This document shows positions 53,506 to 62,684 of a stretch of DNA of 64,000 bases, piece after piece. Numbering within the stretch: position 1 is the first letter of the stretch; every line of letters starts with the position of its first letter. Source of the DNA: Bradyrhizobium canariense (lineage in GTDB: Bacteria > Pseudomonadota > Alphaproteobacteria > Rhizobiales > Xanthobacteraceae); the NCBI RefSeq assembly GCF_900105125.1, contig NZ_LT629750.1:4092001-4156000 (forward strand), written 5' to 3'. Below the pieces are notes generated by a model. The model searched no databases. It was not told where the DNA came from and saw nothing but the letters and a program-made list of their open reading frames with translations. Made by a program: the position numbers and the translations under genes.

Positions 53506-54225
53506 GTGGCGATGCCCGATCACGACAAATCGATGACACTCACATTCCGCTGCCCGGCGGAATTGGAGGGAATACTGCCTCCACCGGTACCGGCGACAGC
53601 AGGTCTTCCCGACTGGCTGAAGGCGATGCCGGCGCAGGCCTTCAACGCGATCAACTATCGGAATGAGAATACCGTCAAGCGCTGTCCGCCGTTCATCGAC
53701 GCCATGACCTCAGGCTTTTTGATCCCGCTGATGTGTAACCTCAGGGTCGAGAACGGCGAAATCACCTGGGATAACGATCTTCCGCCGGGCGGAGCGGTCA
53801 GCTTCGTGCGCTCGCCGATTGGATTCCATGACGCGAGCCAGGTTATCGATACGCCGCTGTTCGATACCGACCGGTTCCTGATCAAATTTCACAATCTGTG
53901 GACCATCGAGGCGCCTGATGGCTATGCGCTGTTTTTCACGCATCCGGTCAACCGGTTTGACCTGCCGTTCACTACAATGACCGGTATGGTCGATTGCGAC
54001 CGCTACCACGACAACTGGATTCATTTTCCGGCGCACTGGCATGACGCGAACTTTAGCGGTGTGCTGCCAAAGGGCACGCCGATCGCCCAGTGCCTGCCGG
54101 TCAAACGAGAACGCTGGGTGGCACACACGGCGCCATTCACCGAAGAAGAGACCCAGCGCACGCACGACCTCACCACCGCGATCGACCGCGAACCGGGCCT
54201 CTATCGGCGCCAGTTCCGTGTATAA
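53506..54225 (+). CDS. conserved hypothetical protein (DUF6065-like)
   Basis: A 239-residue soluble protein with no signal peptide. Distinct segments are LTFRCPAELEGILPPPVPATAGLPDWLKAMP, NTVKRCPPFIDAMTSGFLIPL, FHNLWTIEAPDGYALFFTHPVNRFDLPFTTMTGMVDCDRYHDNWIHFPAHWHD and LPKGTPIAQCLPVKRE. I recall this as a conserved bacterial family of unknown function (DUF6065-like). The cupin-like beta character and His-rich FPAHWHD suggest a metal or small-ligand site, but this is inference. Confidence 0.65.
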   Translation: MAMPDHDKSMTLTFRCPAELEGILPPPVPATAGLPDWLKAMPAQAFNAINYRNENTVKRCPPFIDAMTSGFLIPLMCNLRVENGEITWDNDLPPGGAVSFVRSPIGFHDASQVIDTPLFDTDRFLIKFHNLWTIEAPDGYALFFTHPVNRFDLPFTTMTGMVDCDRYHDNWIHFPAHWHDANFSGVLPKGTPIAQCLPVKRERWVAHTAPFTEEETQRTHDLTTAIDREPGLYRRQFRV

Positions 54226-54231
54226 GCCTGT

Positions 54232-55092
54232 CTAGCTGCGCAGGAATTTTGCGATGGCGCTGGGCCGCAGGAAGAAGCGCCCATGCGAGGAGGCCGCAAG
54301 CGAATGAATCGCCCGGCCCATCATCTCGGGTTTGCCGCGTGTCGTCGAACGCAGAACGGCTTCTCCGGCGTCGCGCTCGCCCATTTCCAGCAGGCACACG
54401 CCGAAATTGGCCTGCGCCGTAGTATCGTCGGGCCGGAGCGCAAGGACACGCCGGTAGATGTCGGCGGCGGAGGCATATTCGCCATCCAAAAGCGTGACAT
54501 GAGCCAGTGCAGCCAGAACATCGTGCCGTCCCGGCGCCGCCGTGAGAGCTTTTAACAGGACCGTGCGGGCCTTGGTTCGCCGGTTGCGGCCCAGATAGAG
54601 GAGCGAGATGCTTACCTGGAGGTCAGTGACGTCGGGGGTGAGTTCAAGGCCGTTTTCGAGGACCACGATCGCCTCGTCGACCCGCCCAGCCTTTGCGAGT
54701 TGATCGGCATGTTCGCGAAACGCTGGCGGGAACGGCGGGCGCCGGGCGGTGGTTTGGCGCAACTGCTCAAGCGCTTCCTCGCGGCGCCCTGCAGCGGAGA
54801 GCGTCGCGGCAAGCAAGGTTTCGGTTGCCGGATCGCCGCTACGGCGTGCCGCCCGCTCCAGCGGCGCGATCGCCTCGTCGGCGCGGTTTTGTGCCATCAG
54901 GGCTTGACCGAGAATCGTCGCCGCCGCGGCGTTACTTCGGTTCGCCTTCAGAACGCGCGCCGCAAGCCGCTCGGCTTCGTCGGGCCTCTGCATCCGCAGC
55001 GCAAACGCCGCGCGCTCCAGCGCATCTTCGCTGGAGTTTTGCCGTCCAGGGGCGGAGGAAAGGGTGGGAGAAAGGAATGGATGCTTCGACAT
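54232..55092 (-). CDS. tetratricopeptide repeat protein
   Basis: A 286-residue protein with about six TPR units from residue 30 onwards (for example DALERAAFALRMQRPDEAERLAARVLKANRSN, AAATILGQALMAQNRADEAIAPLERAARRSGD, TEALLAATLSAAGRREEALEQL-like). No signal peptide or enzyme domain. It ends RFFLRPSAIAKFLRS. The start is probably the ATG at 55092 (MSKHPFLSP); the longer frame to 55242 has no supporting features. Function, other than protein-protein contacts, is unknown. Confidence 0.8.
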   Translation of the reverse strand: MSKHPFLSPTLSSAPGRQNSSEDALERAAFALRMQRPDEAERLAARVLKANRSNAAAATILGQALMAQNRADEAIAPLERAARRSGDPATETLLAATLSAAGRREEALEQLRQTTARRPPFPPAFREHADQLAKAGRVDEAIVVLENGLELTPDVTDLQVSISLLYLGRNRRTKARTVLLKALTAAPGRHDVLAALAHVTLLDGEYASAADIYRRVLALRPDDTTAQANFGVCLLEMGERDAGEAVLRSTTRGKPEMMGRAIHSLAASSHGRFFLRPSAIAKFLRS

Positions 55093-55325
55093 GGCTTTGA
55101 CAACACGATCACGCGGCCTCTCCGGCGCGATGCCGGCGGCAAGCAGGTTGCCTGGCGCAGATATATCGTCAGATTTACGAACAGCCTGCTGCGATTTGCG
55201 CAGAACGCCCATGCGCATTTGGCTTCTAAAATGCATGGACAAAGGGAAGCGCGAACACGTCGCGAAACCTCCAGGCTTTCGCGGCCTTCCCTGTCTTTCC
55301 TGGCCTTGATCTTCGGGCCTGAGCC

Positions 55326-55472
55326 TTAAATCCCGAACATCCAGACCGCGACGATGGCACCCAGCGTCGCCAGGCCGCTAATCGTCCAGCCGGCGGCGTA
55401 GGCTGCTTCGTCGTCGCTCATACCGCGCATAACGTCAAACCTGTTGGTCGAGGCACGCCAGTGATCCGACAT
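55326..55472 (-). CDS. 48-residue small membrane protein
   Basis: A short gene on the minus strand: ATG at 55472 directly after AGGAGGCGATC, encoding MSDHWRASTNRFDVMRGMSD, then DEAAYAAGWTISGLATLGAI and VAVWMFGI, then TAA. The C-terminal half is one membrane helix. The perfect ribosome-binding site and sensible composition support a real gene. It is below the usual length cut-off for automatic calling. No family recognised. Confidence 0.6.
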   Translation of the reverse strand: MSDHWRASTNRFDVMRGMSDDEAAYAAGWTISGLATLGAIVAVWMFGI

Positions 55473-55785
55473 GATCGCCTCCTGATCGTCTCAGGAAATA
55501 ATTGCTAACCCGCTTTAAGGTTCCATATGCGGCTTGTTTACAACATTCCCTCAATTAGCTCTAAATTCTTGGCTTTCTGCCCTGCAGCCCTAGATGGATA
55601 GGTGAGACTCATCAAGGCGGTGCTGTCGGTTTGAGTGACCGGGAATCCGGCAGGGCGACGCTGCCGGACAGCAGGCATCACGCCACATACCCGGCTGCTC
55701 ACGGATATCTGATCGTGGCAACGGAACCGGAGGCATGCCGGTTCCGTTAAGGCGCGCCGGAACTGAACACTGGGAGACCTATTCG

Positions 55786-55998
55786 ATGCGCAAGCTGATT
55801 ATCGCCGCCACCGCCCTCGCCTTTCTTTCGTCGACCGCTTTCGCCCAATCGACCGACAAAGCCGGAAGCAGCACCGGCCCTGCGGCACAGAGCGGTGACA
55901 ACATGAGCAAGGGCGATCCGTCGAGCACCAAAATGGCAAAGACGACCAAGAAGAAATCAAAGAAGCCGAGCGCGATGAAAAGCGACGACGCAAAGTGA
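55786..55998 (+). CDS. small secreted Lys/Ser-rich protein
   Basis: A 70-residue protein: MRKLIIAATALAFLSSTAFAQ is a signal peptide, followed by a short, highly charged mature peptide (STDKAGSSTGPAAQSGDNMSKG, then KMAKTTKKKSKKPSAMKSDDAK). Similar Lys-rich exported peptides are common in Bradyrhizobium and have no known role. The start is the ATG at 55786 with GGGAGA upstream. It ends at a terminator. The 313-bp gap before it holds no other gene. Confidence 0.75.
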   Translation: MRKLIIAATALAFLSSTAFAQSTDKAGSSTGPAAQSGDNMSKGDPSSTKMAKTTKKKSKKPSAMKSDDAK

Positions 55999-56005
55999 TA
56001 AAGAG

Positions 56006-56027
56006 GGCCGCCTTCGGGCGGCCTTTT
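56006..56027 (+). terminator. terminator after the small secreted protein gene
   Basis: GGCCGCC (56006-56012), loop TTCG, GGCGGCC (56017-56023), then TTTT. Very stable tetraloop hairpin. Confidence 0.9.
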
Positions 56028-56079
56028 CGTTTGCTGGCGTGCGATCGGCGATTGCTCATGGCGGATGCCCTATCGCCGT

Positions 56080-56607
56080 TTACCCGGCAGCCAGTCCCGC
56101 ATCGCCAAGCCGCCCGGCCAGCCAACCCGATAAGGGCTGATCGATAACGCCGCCGATATACACCTCCGACGCGATCACGTTCTTTCTGCCCAGCACGAGC
56201 AGGACCCCGATCCGGTAGGCAAACCACAGATGCGGATCGGTCAGCGCGCGCAATTTGTGTCGATCATGTTCCAGCGGCTGGTGATTGGTCGCCTTTCGAA
56301 CCTCGACCGCGAGGAGGTTTTCCGGAACGGTTCGGCGGTGCACGACGATATCGGGATAAATAGATTTGCCGATGTCATCGTCGGTCGAGACGATCGATCC
56401 CTTCGGCAGCCGAAGCCTGCGTTCTCCGAGCCGGTTGTAGTCGCAATCGACGTCCCATCCGCCAAACTGGCTTTCAAGATGGACCGCCAGGCGGTGCGTC
56501 AACGTCCGCTCGCCCAGATCCTTCTCGAGCAAATGGGTCTCGCGCGCGTAGAATACCCCGAGCGCACCGACAAGTTTGTCCAGTTCGGACTGCATCTCGG
56601 CCTGCAT
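56080..56607 (-). CDS. PD-(D/E)XK nuclease-like hypothetical protein
   Basis: A 175-residue soluble protein. YPDIVVHRRTVPENLLAVEVRKATNH gives the motif order Pro-Asp ... Glu-x-Arg/Lys on two strands, which resembles the PD-(D/E)XK restriction-endonuclease-like fold. The canonical final Lys is shifted or replaced (EVRK). The N-terminal helix contains LGERTLTHRLAVHLESQFGGWDVDCDYNR, also typical of such proteins. No restriction or methylase partner is encoded nearby. GAGG precedes the ATG. Confidence 0.6.
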   Translation of the reverse strand: MQAEMQSELDKLVGALGVFYARETHLLEKDLGERTLTHRLAVHLESQFGGWDVDCDYNRLGERRLRLPKGSIVSTDDDIGKSIYPDIVVHRRTVPENLLAVEVRKATNHQPLEHDRHKLRALTDPHLWFAYRIGVLLVLGRKNVIASEVYIGGVIDQPLSGWLAGRLGDAGLAAG

Positions 56608-56662
56608 GTCGCCTCCCTCGAGGCGACCTGATGGCCGACATCTGCGTCGGTTCGATGACGCT

Positions 56663-58213
56663 TTACATCAGGACTTCAATCAATCGCGGTCCCGGCTCGG
56701 CAATGGCTTCCGCCAGCGCCTTGTTGAAATCATCGACATTGTCAACCGCGCGGCCCGGAACGCCCATGCCCTTGGCGAGCGAGACGAAATCAATGGTCGG
56801 GCGGTCGAGCTTGAGCATGTCCTGCGCGCGCTTTCCCGGCTCGCCGGCGCCGACACCGTCGAATTCACCGCGCAGGATCTGATAGATGCGGTTGGCGAAC
56901 ACGATGGTCACGACGTTGAGGCCCTCGCGCGCCTGCGTCCACAGCGACTGAAAGGTGTACATCGCGCTGCCGTCGCCGACCATGCAGATCACCTTGCGGT
57001 CCGGGCAGGCCACCGCCGCCCCTGTCGCGACCGGCGTGGAAAATCCGATCGAGCCGCCCATGTTCTGCAGCCAGTCATGCGGCGCAGCCGACGCGGTGGG
57101 CGGAAAGAAACCACGGCCGGTCGTGATGGATTCATCGACCACGATGGCATTTTCGGGAATCGCCATTGCAATCGCCTGCGCGATCGAGGCATGGGTCAGC
57201 GCGCCCGTCGGCTTCGCAATCTCCATCAGCTTTTGCGGCTTGACGTCCTGCGGCTTGGCGCCAAGCGCATGTGCCAATGCCTCCAGCGCCGCGACCGAAT
57301 TTTCGCCCCATGAGGTCATGCGATGAACCTCGCAGCCCTCGGGCTTCAGCACGCTCGGCTTGTTCGGATAGGCGAAGAAGGCGATGGGATCGTTGGCCTC
57401 GATCAGGACGATGTGCTTGAAGTTCTTCAGAATCGGCAGCGCCTGCTCGATCACATAGGGAATCCGGTCGATTGAGAAGCGGCCGCGGCCGCGCGCCATG
57501 CGCGGATGATAGGTCTGGCCCATCACCTTGCAGCCGGTCTTGCCTGCAATTTGTTCTGCCAGCACCAGCGCCTGTTCGGTCAATGCGCTTCCGGTCATCA
57601 GCAGCAGGGTATGGGCGGGGTCGTTGTGCAGCACCTTGGCCGCCTCGTCGACGGCCTGCGGGGAGTAGCTGACGCGCTGGCTGTCCACCGACACCTGCGC
57701 GATGCCATCGGCCTCGTTCCAGGCGGTGTCGGCCGGCAGGATCAGGGTTGCGATCTGCGGCGGTGAGCTTTTGGCCGCGGCTATCGCCGCCGCGCCGTCA
57801 GCTGCGATCGATTTGGCATTCGGCGATGTCCGCACCCAGTCGGACATCGGCCGGGCCAGGCCTTCGATATCGGAGGTCAGCGGCGCATTGTAGCCGATGT
57901 GATAGGTGGCATGCTGGCCGACGATGTTGACGATGCCGGAATGCGCCTTCTTGGCGTTGTGCAGATTGGCCAGGCCGTTGGCGAGGCCGGGTCCAAGATG
58001 CAGCAGGGTCGATGCCGGCGTGCCCTTCATGCGGAAATAGCCGTCCGCGGCACCGGTGACCACCCCCTCGAACAGGCCGAGCACGCAGCGCATGCCCTCG
58101 ACCCGGTCCAGCGCGGCGACAAAATGCATCTCCGACGTGCCCGGGTTGCTAAAGCAGACGTCAACGCCGCCCGCGACCAGGGTCCGCACCAGACTTTCCG
58201 CACCGTTCATCAT
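56663..58213 (-). CDS. acetolactate synthase-like TPP-dependent enzyme
   Basis: A 516-residue thiamine-diphosphate enzyme with the three-domain order of acetolactate synthase/benzoylformate decarboxylase. The N-terminal PYR domain has FSNPGTSEMHFV and GLFEGVVTGAADGYFRM (catalytic Glu). The middle domain follows, then the PP domain with the TPP motif starting VGDGSAMYTFQSLWT and ending near VFANRIYQIL. It lacks neighbours of the branched-chain amino-acid pathway (no ilvN/ilvC), so a decarboxylase or carboligase of other metabolism is likely. The ATG at 58213 is followed directly by a second ATG. Confidence 0.88.
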   Translation of the reverse strand: MMNGAESLVRTLVAGGVDVCFSNPGTSEMHFVAALDRVEGMRCVLGLFEGVVTGAADGYFRMKGTPASTLLHLGPGLANGLANLHNAKKAHSGIVNIVGQHATYHIGYNAPLTSDIEGLARPMSDWVRTSPNAKSIAADGAAAIAAAKSSPPQIATLILPADTAWNEADGIAQVSVDSQRVSYSPQAVDEAAKVLHNDPAHTLLLMTGSALTEQALVLAEQIAGKTGCKVMGQTYHPRMARGRGRFSIDRIPYVIEQALPILKNFKHIVLIEANDPIAFFAYPNKPSVLKPEGCEVHRMTSWGENSVAALEALAHALGAKPQDVKPQKLMEIAKPTGALTHASIAQAIAMAIPENAIVVDESITTGRGFFPPTASAAPHDWLQNMGGSIGFSTPVATGAAVACPDRKVICMVGDGSAMYTFQSLWTQAREGLNVVTIVFANRIYQILRGEFDGVGAGEPGKRAQDMLKLDRPTIDFVSLAKGMGVPGRAVDNVDDFNKALAEAIAEPGPRLIEVLM

Positions 58214-58426
58214 TCCACTCCCGTTCGCGATATCTTTTGAGGCAGCCAGTGATCAATCATTCCTGACGCGTTTCGTCAAAGGGTTAGCAGGGCATTGCTG
58301 CTACGCTGGCGGGCAACGGTTAACCGGACTTTTCGAAAATCTCCGCCCTCACAGGCTCGTTGCTTGCGAAATCGCGCCAATTATGGCCTTTCTGGCAATC
58401 AGGCCAGATTATCCACGAGGAAGAAA

Positions 58427-58999
58427 ATGACCCGAGGGTTCGCTTTCTTGTTTATCGCAGTGACCATGCTGGCCGGGGCCGGCCAGGCGCAGGCCCAGTT
58501 CTTCGACTCGCGCGATATCATGGGCGGCGGCCCTAATTTCTTCGCCGGCGGCTCCAGCCCCATTCCGCGCACCACCGTATATTTTGACAGCAATTATGCG
58601 CCCGGCACCATCGTGGTGAACACCGCCGAGCGCCGGCTTTATCTGGTGCTGCCCAACGGCCAGGCACTTCGCTACGGCATCGGGGTCGGGCGTGACGGCT
58701 TTCGCTGGGGCGGCGTGCACCGCATCTCCGCCAAGAAAGAATGGCCGAGCTGGACCCCGCCCTCGCAGATGCTGGCGCGGCGGCCGGACCTGCCGCGCCA
58801 CATGGCCGGCGGCATCGACAATCCGCTCGGCGCCCGCGCCATATATCTGGGCTCGACGCTTTATCGCATTCACGGCTCGAACGAGCCTGAGACGATCGGC
58901 CAGGCGGTATCTTCCGGCTGCTTCCGCATGACCAATGAAGACGTCACCGACCTCTATGACCGCGTTTCCGTCGGCGCCACCGTCATCGTGAAAAACTGA
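58427..58999 (+). CDS. L,D-transpeptidase (YkuD domain)
   Basis: A 190-residue exported enzyme: signal peptide about residues 1-24 (ending AQA), then a YkuD domain with IVVNTAERRLYLVLPNGQALRYGIGVGRDGFRWGG and the active-site pattern His149-Gly-Ser ... Ser-Ser-Gly-Cys165-Phe-Arg-Met, with Cys165 as nucleophile. It forms 3-3 peptidoglycan crosslinks or attaches proteins to peptidoglycan in the periplasm. The start is the ATG at 58427 with GAGGAAG upstream. Confidence 0.93.
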   Translation: MTRGFAFLFIAVTMLAGAGQAQAQFFDSRDIMGGGPNFFAGGSSPIPRTTVYFDSNYAPGTIVVNTAERRLYLVLPNGQALRYGIGVGRDGFRWGGVHRISAKKEWPSWTPPSQMLARRPDLPRHMAGGIDNPLGARAIYLGSTLYRIHGSNEPETIGQAVSSGCFRMTNEDVTDLYDRVSVGATVIVKN

Positions 59000-59117
59000 G
59001 CCGACCTCCGGCGGAACTTGCGCCGCTCTGTCGGCGAATCTGCCCGATCCAGCCTTATCTAGTCTGGCCGCCAGTCTAGCCTTGCGCGTCCGCGACGATT
59101 ACGGCAGCGTTGGCACG

Positions 59118-59936
59118 ATGAACGTCTCTCGCTGGCCTTCGCCTATCTTAAAGACATTCGCGGTCGTACTGGCTGGCATCGCGGTCAATAACGTTGTTTT
59201 GCAGCCGTCGGCGTCATCCGAAATTCCCGCCATCGCCTCACGCCAGCGCGCCGAAAAGAAGTCCTTCACCGACAGCGAAATCGTCGAAGGATTTTTCAAG
59301 ACCGCGTTCGGCGCCGAATATCATCTGGCCGGCCGGGTCGACCGCATCCGAAAATACGATATGCCGGTACGGGTGTTCGCCGACGGCGTGGGCCGCCCGG
59401 ATCGAAAGGCGCAGCTCGCCAAGGTGGTCGCCGATATCGGCCGCCGGGTCCAGCACCTGGACATCGCGATGGCGCCGACCAGCGACGACGCCAATGTTAT
59501 CGTCAACCTGGTGCGCGACCGCGACCTGTCGCGCACCATCACCAGTCTCTACGGCAGCGAGCGCGCGAAAGAGATTCGCACTTCGCTCGATCCGCAATGC
59601 CTGTCCGGATTTCGCAAGAACGAGCAGTTCGAGATCGAGCACTCCGATGTGATCCTCACCTATGACAGCAGCGATTTCACCTTCCTGGACTGCGCCTATG
59701 AGGAGCTGCTGCAGTCGCTGGGACCGATCAACGATACCAGCTCCGTGCCATGGACCATGTTCAACGACAACGTGTCGATGGGCTTCTTCGACGTCTACGA
59801 TCAGTATATCCTGAATCTGCTCTATGACCCGCGCATCAAGGCCGGCATGACCGTGCAGGAGGTGAAGGCCGTGCTGCCGGAAGTGCTGGCCGACGTGCGG
59901 GCATGGGTAAAGAACGTCAACAATCTTCCGGAATGA
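59118..59936 (+). CDS. DUF2927 domain-containing protein
   Basis: A 272-residue protein with an N-terminal hydrophobic segment (FAVVLAGIAVNNVVL), probably a signal anchor. The DUF2927 domain contains FTDSEIVEGFFKTAFGAEYHLAGRVDRIRKYDMPVRVF, ANVIVNLVRDRDLSRTI and FLDCAYEELLQSLGPINDTSSVPWTMFNDNVSMGFFDVYDQYILNLLYDPRIKAGMT. The family is related to secreted metallopeptidase-like proteins, but I see no zinc motif. I use the ATG at 59118; the frame extends back to 59082. It converges on the M48 gene (5-bp gap). Confidence 0.8.
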   Translation: MNVSRWPSPILKTFAVVLAGIAVNNVVLQPSASSEIPAIASRQRAEKKSFTDSEIVEGFFKTAFGAEYHLAGRVDRIRKYDMPVRVFADGVGRPDRKAQLAKVVADIGRRVQHLDIAMAPTSDDANVIVNLVRDRDLSRTITSLYGSERAKEIRTSLDPQCLSGFRKNEQFEIEHSDVILTYDSSDFTFLDCAYEELLQSLGPINDTSSVPWTMFNDNVSMGFFDVYDQYILNLLYDPRIKAGMTVQEVKAVLPEVLADVRAWVKNVNNLPE

Positions 59937-59941
59937 TCACA

Positions 59942-61051
59942 TCACTTGTTCGGATCGCAGATCGCCTTGAGCGACGACCACTCCTCGGCCGTCAGCAGCG
60001 GCGGCCCGCTCGGCGGACGGTCTTCGTCGCTCATACGCTTCAATCGATCTTCCGTCAGCGGATGGCTCGCCAGAATGGACAGGCTCTTGTCGCCCTGCTT
60101 TCCGGTAACGCGAAACAGCAGTTCACCCATCGGCTTGGGTGATCGGCCGAGCCGGTGCATTACATCGATTGAAAAAGTATCAGCGTTTTGTTCCGCCTCG
60201 CGCGTATAGGACGCGGTCACGATTGAGCGCGAGGCGAAGATGATGGCGCTTGAACCTGTAATGTCGCCGAACAGCAAACCGATCAAAAACGACGTCCCGC
60301 CATTATAAATCAACCCGCGCATGTTATCGCGATGTTTGACGTGCCCGAGCTCATGCGCGAGCACGCCCGCGATCTCGTCGGGATTTTCAGCTTTCGCCAG
60401 TAATCCGTCGAACAAATAGACCTTGCCGCCCGGCAACGCGAAAGCGTTGGGAATCGGCGTCGCCAACACCGCGGTCTGGATCGACGTATCCAGACCCGCC
60501 GATACGCGAAGAGCATTGACGAGCTTGGCGAACGCAAGCTGCCCCGCCCCATGGTCGCAAACCTTTTTGCCGAAGATCGCTTTGACTTGCCCATCCGCCA
60601 CGTCACCCAGACGACGCTCGAACACCTGCGGCACCAGCGGGGTCAGGCGATCCGCCGCCAGCGGCAGGCCAAACAGCACGACAACAACGATTGAGACCGC
60701 CGCTGCGAGCGACCAGCCGATAATGTGCGCGACGCCACGCCCGCCGGGGGCATTTTCGTCCAGCCGGTTGCAGCGGGAGATCAATTCGGCTGCGACCGCG
60801 GCATCACGGATCTCAAGCCGAGCCAGCGCGGGCGCTGTCAGACACGTCAGGCGGAGTGTGCCCGGGGGACTGTCGGCGCGGCGGATATCGGCATAAGGCC
60901 AGGTCGTCGCGGTTTCGGACGGCTCGCTGAGCTCAAGCTGGTCCTTGAATGCGAGCGTCACCAGACGGCGGCGGCTGGACTTGCCGTCGAAATAAATGGC
61001 TGACGCGTCCGGCCGCGAAGGCGCCGAAACATCTTGCGGCCCGCTATCCAT
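59942..61051 (-). CDS. M48-family membrane metalloprotease
   Basis: A 369-residue zinc protease. An N-terminal cytoplasmic-like domain (about 1-100) is followed by a membrane helix (VAHIIGWSLAAAVSIVVVVLFGLPLA) and the M48 catalytic domain with zinc motif His233-Glu234-x-x-His237 (VLAHELGHVKHRDN) and the downstream REAEQNAD Glu ligand. It resembles the periplasmic HtpX/BepA-related group. The DUF898 gene is directly upstream on the same strand (19-bp gap), a pairing I have seen repeatedly. Confidence 0.9.
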   Translation of the reverse strand: MDSGPQDVSAPSRPDASAIYFDGKSSRRRLVTLAFKDQLELSEPSETATTWPYADIRRADSPPGTLRLTCLTAPALARLEIRDAAVAAELISRCNRLDENAPGGRGVAHIIGWSLAAAVSIVVVVLFGLPLAADRLTPLVPQVFERRLGDVADGQVKAIFGKKVCDHGAGQLAFAKLVNALRVSAGLDTSIQTAVLATPIPNAFALPGGKVYLFDGLLAKAENPDEIAGVLAHELGHVKHRDNMRGLIYNGGTSFLIGLLFGDITGSSAIIFASRSIVTASYTREAEQNADTFSIDVMHRLGRSPKPMGELLFRVTGKQGDKSLSILASHPLTEDRLKRMSDEDRPPSGPPLLTAEEWSSLKAICDPNK

Positions 61052-61070
61052 TGAAACGGATACTCATGGT

Positions 61071-62282
61071 CTAAAACCCGGCAATATCAAGCCCGTCGGC
61101 AAAGCCCTCGCCGAGCGCATTTGCAAGCTCGCCCCTGGCGGAAACATTCGCCGCCGCCTCAATGTTGTGGACTGTGGTCGATGCCATCAACCTCGCCCAC
61201 ACATCCCGCAACAGGTAGACCCGCATCACGACGTTTACCGCGAGGATGATTGCCAAATAGCCTACCGCCGCCAGGACAATCATCGGGACGCTTCCCCGCA
61301 AACTGGCTGCAGCAGACGACAGATCGCTTATGCCCACGAGTAAACCCGCGCAAGCGAACAGATATGTCGCGAACAGCACCAATATCAGCAAGAACCAACC
61401 GATTACCTTCCAGTAAAGGCCGACAAGCGCGCCGCGCAGTAACCCCGATTCAAACCGGACGTCGCCAAATCGGATGCCCGAAAGCCACCAGCGCCACTCG
61501 ACGGCTTTGAACACGCCATAAATGAACGGCGCTGCCAACAGAAGCACGAGCGATATGAACGGAGCAATTTTAGCTATTGGCAACATGCCCGGAACTATTT
61601 TGGCCAGTGGCCACAACATGAACGGCATAACCGCCGAAAGGACGGCCAGTAGCCACAGCCACCAGCCGCGCTTGAAGAGCTCCCAGCCGCGACCTTCGAA
61701 ACTTCCCGGCAAATCGCCGTAGTAGCAATGGCGCATCTTGTACCGTTCGAGGGCCGCTTCACGCCACGGCAATATCAATCCCAGCGTTGGGAGCATCAGC
61801 AAGCCCCATAGCGCCGCCCGGGCGGCGTAGGCCCAGCCCGAGCCGTCCATCCAGAACCGCACTCCCCGCCATACAGTGCGGGTCAAGCGATAACGCCGCG
61901 CGCGATAGATCGCGAACTGACCGAAAACATAGAAAAAAAGGAACAACGGAAAACTGGCGAAAGCCTTGAAGCGTTCGACTTCAAGACCGACGATAAAATA
62001 AGCAAGATAAATCGGCACCAGGATCGCGAGGGCGAACAGAAATCCGATCAGCAGCTCCCTGCCACGACCAGTGTATTCCGCCGCGTCGCCGTCGACCGAG
62101 GTATGCGACCACAAATGACGGCGGATATCGGTGGCAAGCCAAAAACGATAAAAGCCGGCCGTAATGAGTTCAAGGCCGGCGCCACGCTCCACCAACCAGC
62201 GAAATTCTCCCCGATCGCCGGAAAACGACACAGGCGTCGACGGCGGCGCCTGATGCGCCGGCACAAAGCTCATCTGATTCAC
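61071..62282 (-). CDS. DUF898 (YjgN-like) inner-membrane protein
   Basis: A 403-residue polytopic protein. The N-terminal VSFSGDRGEFRWLVERGAGLELITAGFYRFWLATDIRRHLWSHT module and repeated W-x-x-A/G patterns (RYRLTRTVWRGVRFWMDGSGWAYA, WREAALERYKMRHCYYGDLPGSFEGRGWELFKRGWW) are typical of YjgN/DUF898, here in two halves. About six to eight helices. Function unknown. GTG at 62282 with AGGGGG upstream is the likely start; an ATG lies three codons later. Operon partner of the M48 protease. Confidence 0.85.
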   Translation of the reverse strand: MNQMSFVPAHQAPPSTPVSFSGDRGEFRWLVERGAGLELITAGFYRFWLATDIRRHLWSHTSVDGDAAEYTGRGRELLIGFLFALAILVPIYLAYFIVGLEVERFKAFASFPLFLFFYVFGQFAIYRARRYRLTRTVWRGVRFWMDGSGWAYAARAALWGLLMLPTLGLILPWREAALERYKMRHCYYGDLPGSFEGRGWELFKRGWWLWLLAVLSAVMPFMLWPLAKIVPGMLPIAKIAPFISLVLLLAAPFIYGVFKAVEWRWWLSGIRFGDVRFESGLLRGALVGLYWKVIGWFLLILVLFATYLFACAGLLVGISDLSSAAASLRGSVPMIVLAAVGYLAIILAVNVVMRVYLLRDVWARLMASTTVHNIEAAANVSARGELANALGEGFADGLDIAGF

Positions 62283-62379
62283 GGATCACCCCCTGATCAA
62301 CCCCTAAGAGCAGACGAATCTCAATGAAACCACAGATTAGAGATTTGTCGGCTCAAAAGCGATACCGGCTCGACCGGCC

Positions 62380-62560
62380 TCACGCCGATTTCTCGAACAG
62401 CTCCCGTCCGATCAGCATGCGCCGGATTTCGCTGGTGCCGGCGCCGATCTCGTAAAGCTTGGCGTCGCGCAATAGCCGCCCGGTCGGATAGTCATTGATA
62501 TAGCCGTTGCCGCCCAGCAGCTGGAAGAGAATGGCGCCGGCGGCATCCTCGCGCGTGGTC
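62380..62560 (-). pseudogene. C-terminal remnant of isovaleryl-CoA dehydrogenase-like gene
   Basis: The minus strand encodes [20 protein letters not shown], then [39 protein letters not shown] and TGA, the exact C-terminal end of acyl-CoA (isovaleryl-CoA) dehydrogenases. Directly upstream is a TAG and unrelated DNA. Only about 59 of the usual 390 codons remain. No other leucine/isovalerate catabolic gene is nearby. Confidence 0.88.
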
Positions 62561-62684
62561 TAGCCGCGATCACATGTGTCCCGTAGCAAATGGCCGTGAG
62601 GCTAAGCGCCTTGGCTTCTTCGGCTGATGACGATCTTGACGGCTCACCATTTCGTAAAATTCCCAAAACTTCGTACGCGTCAAC

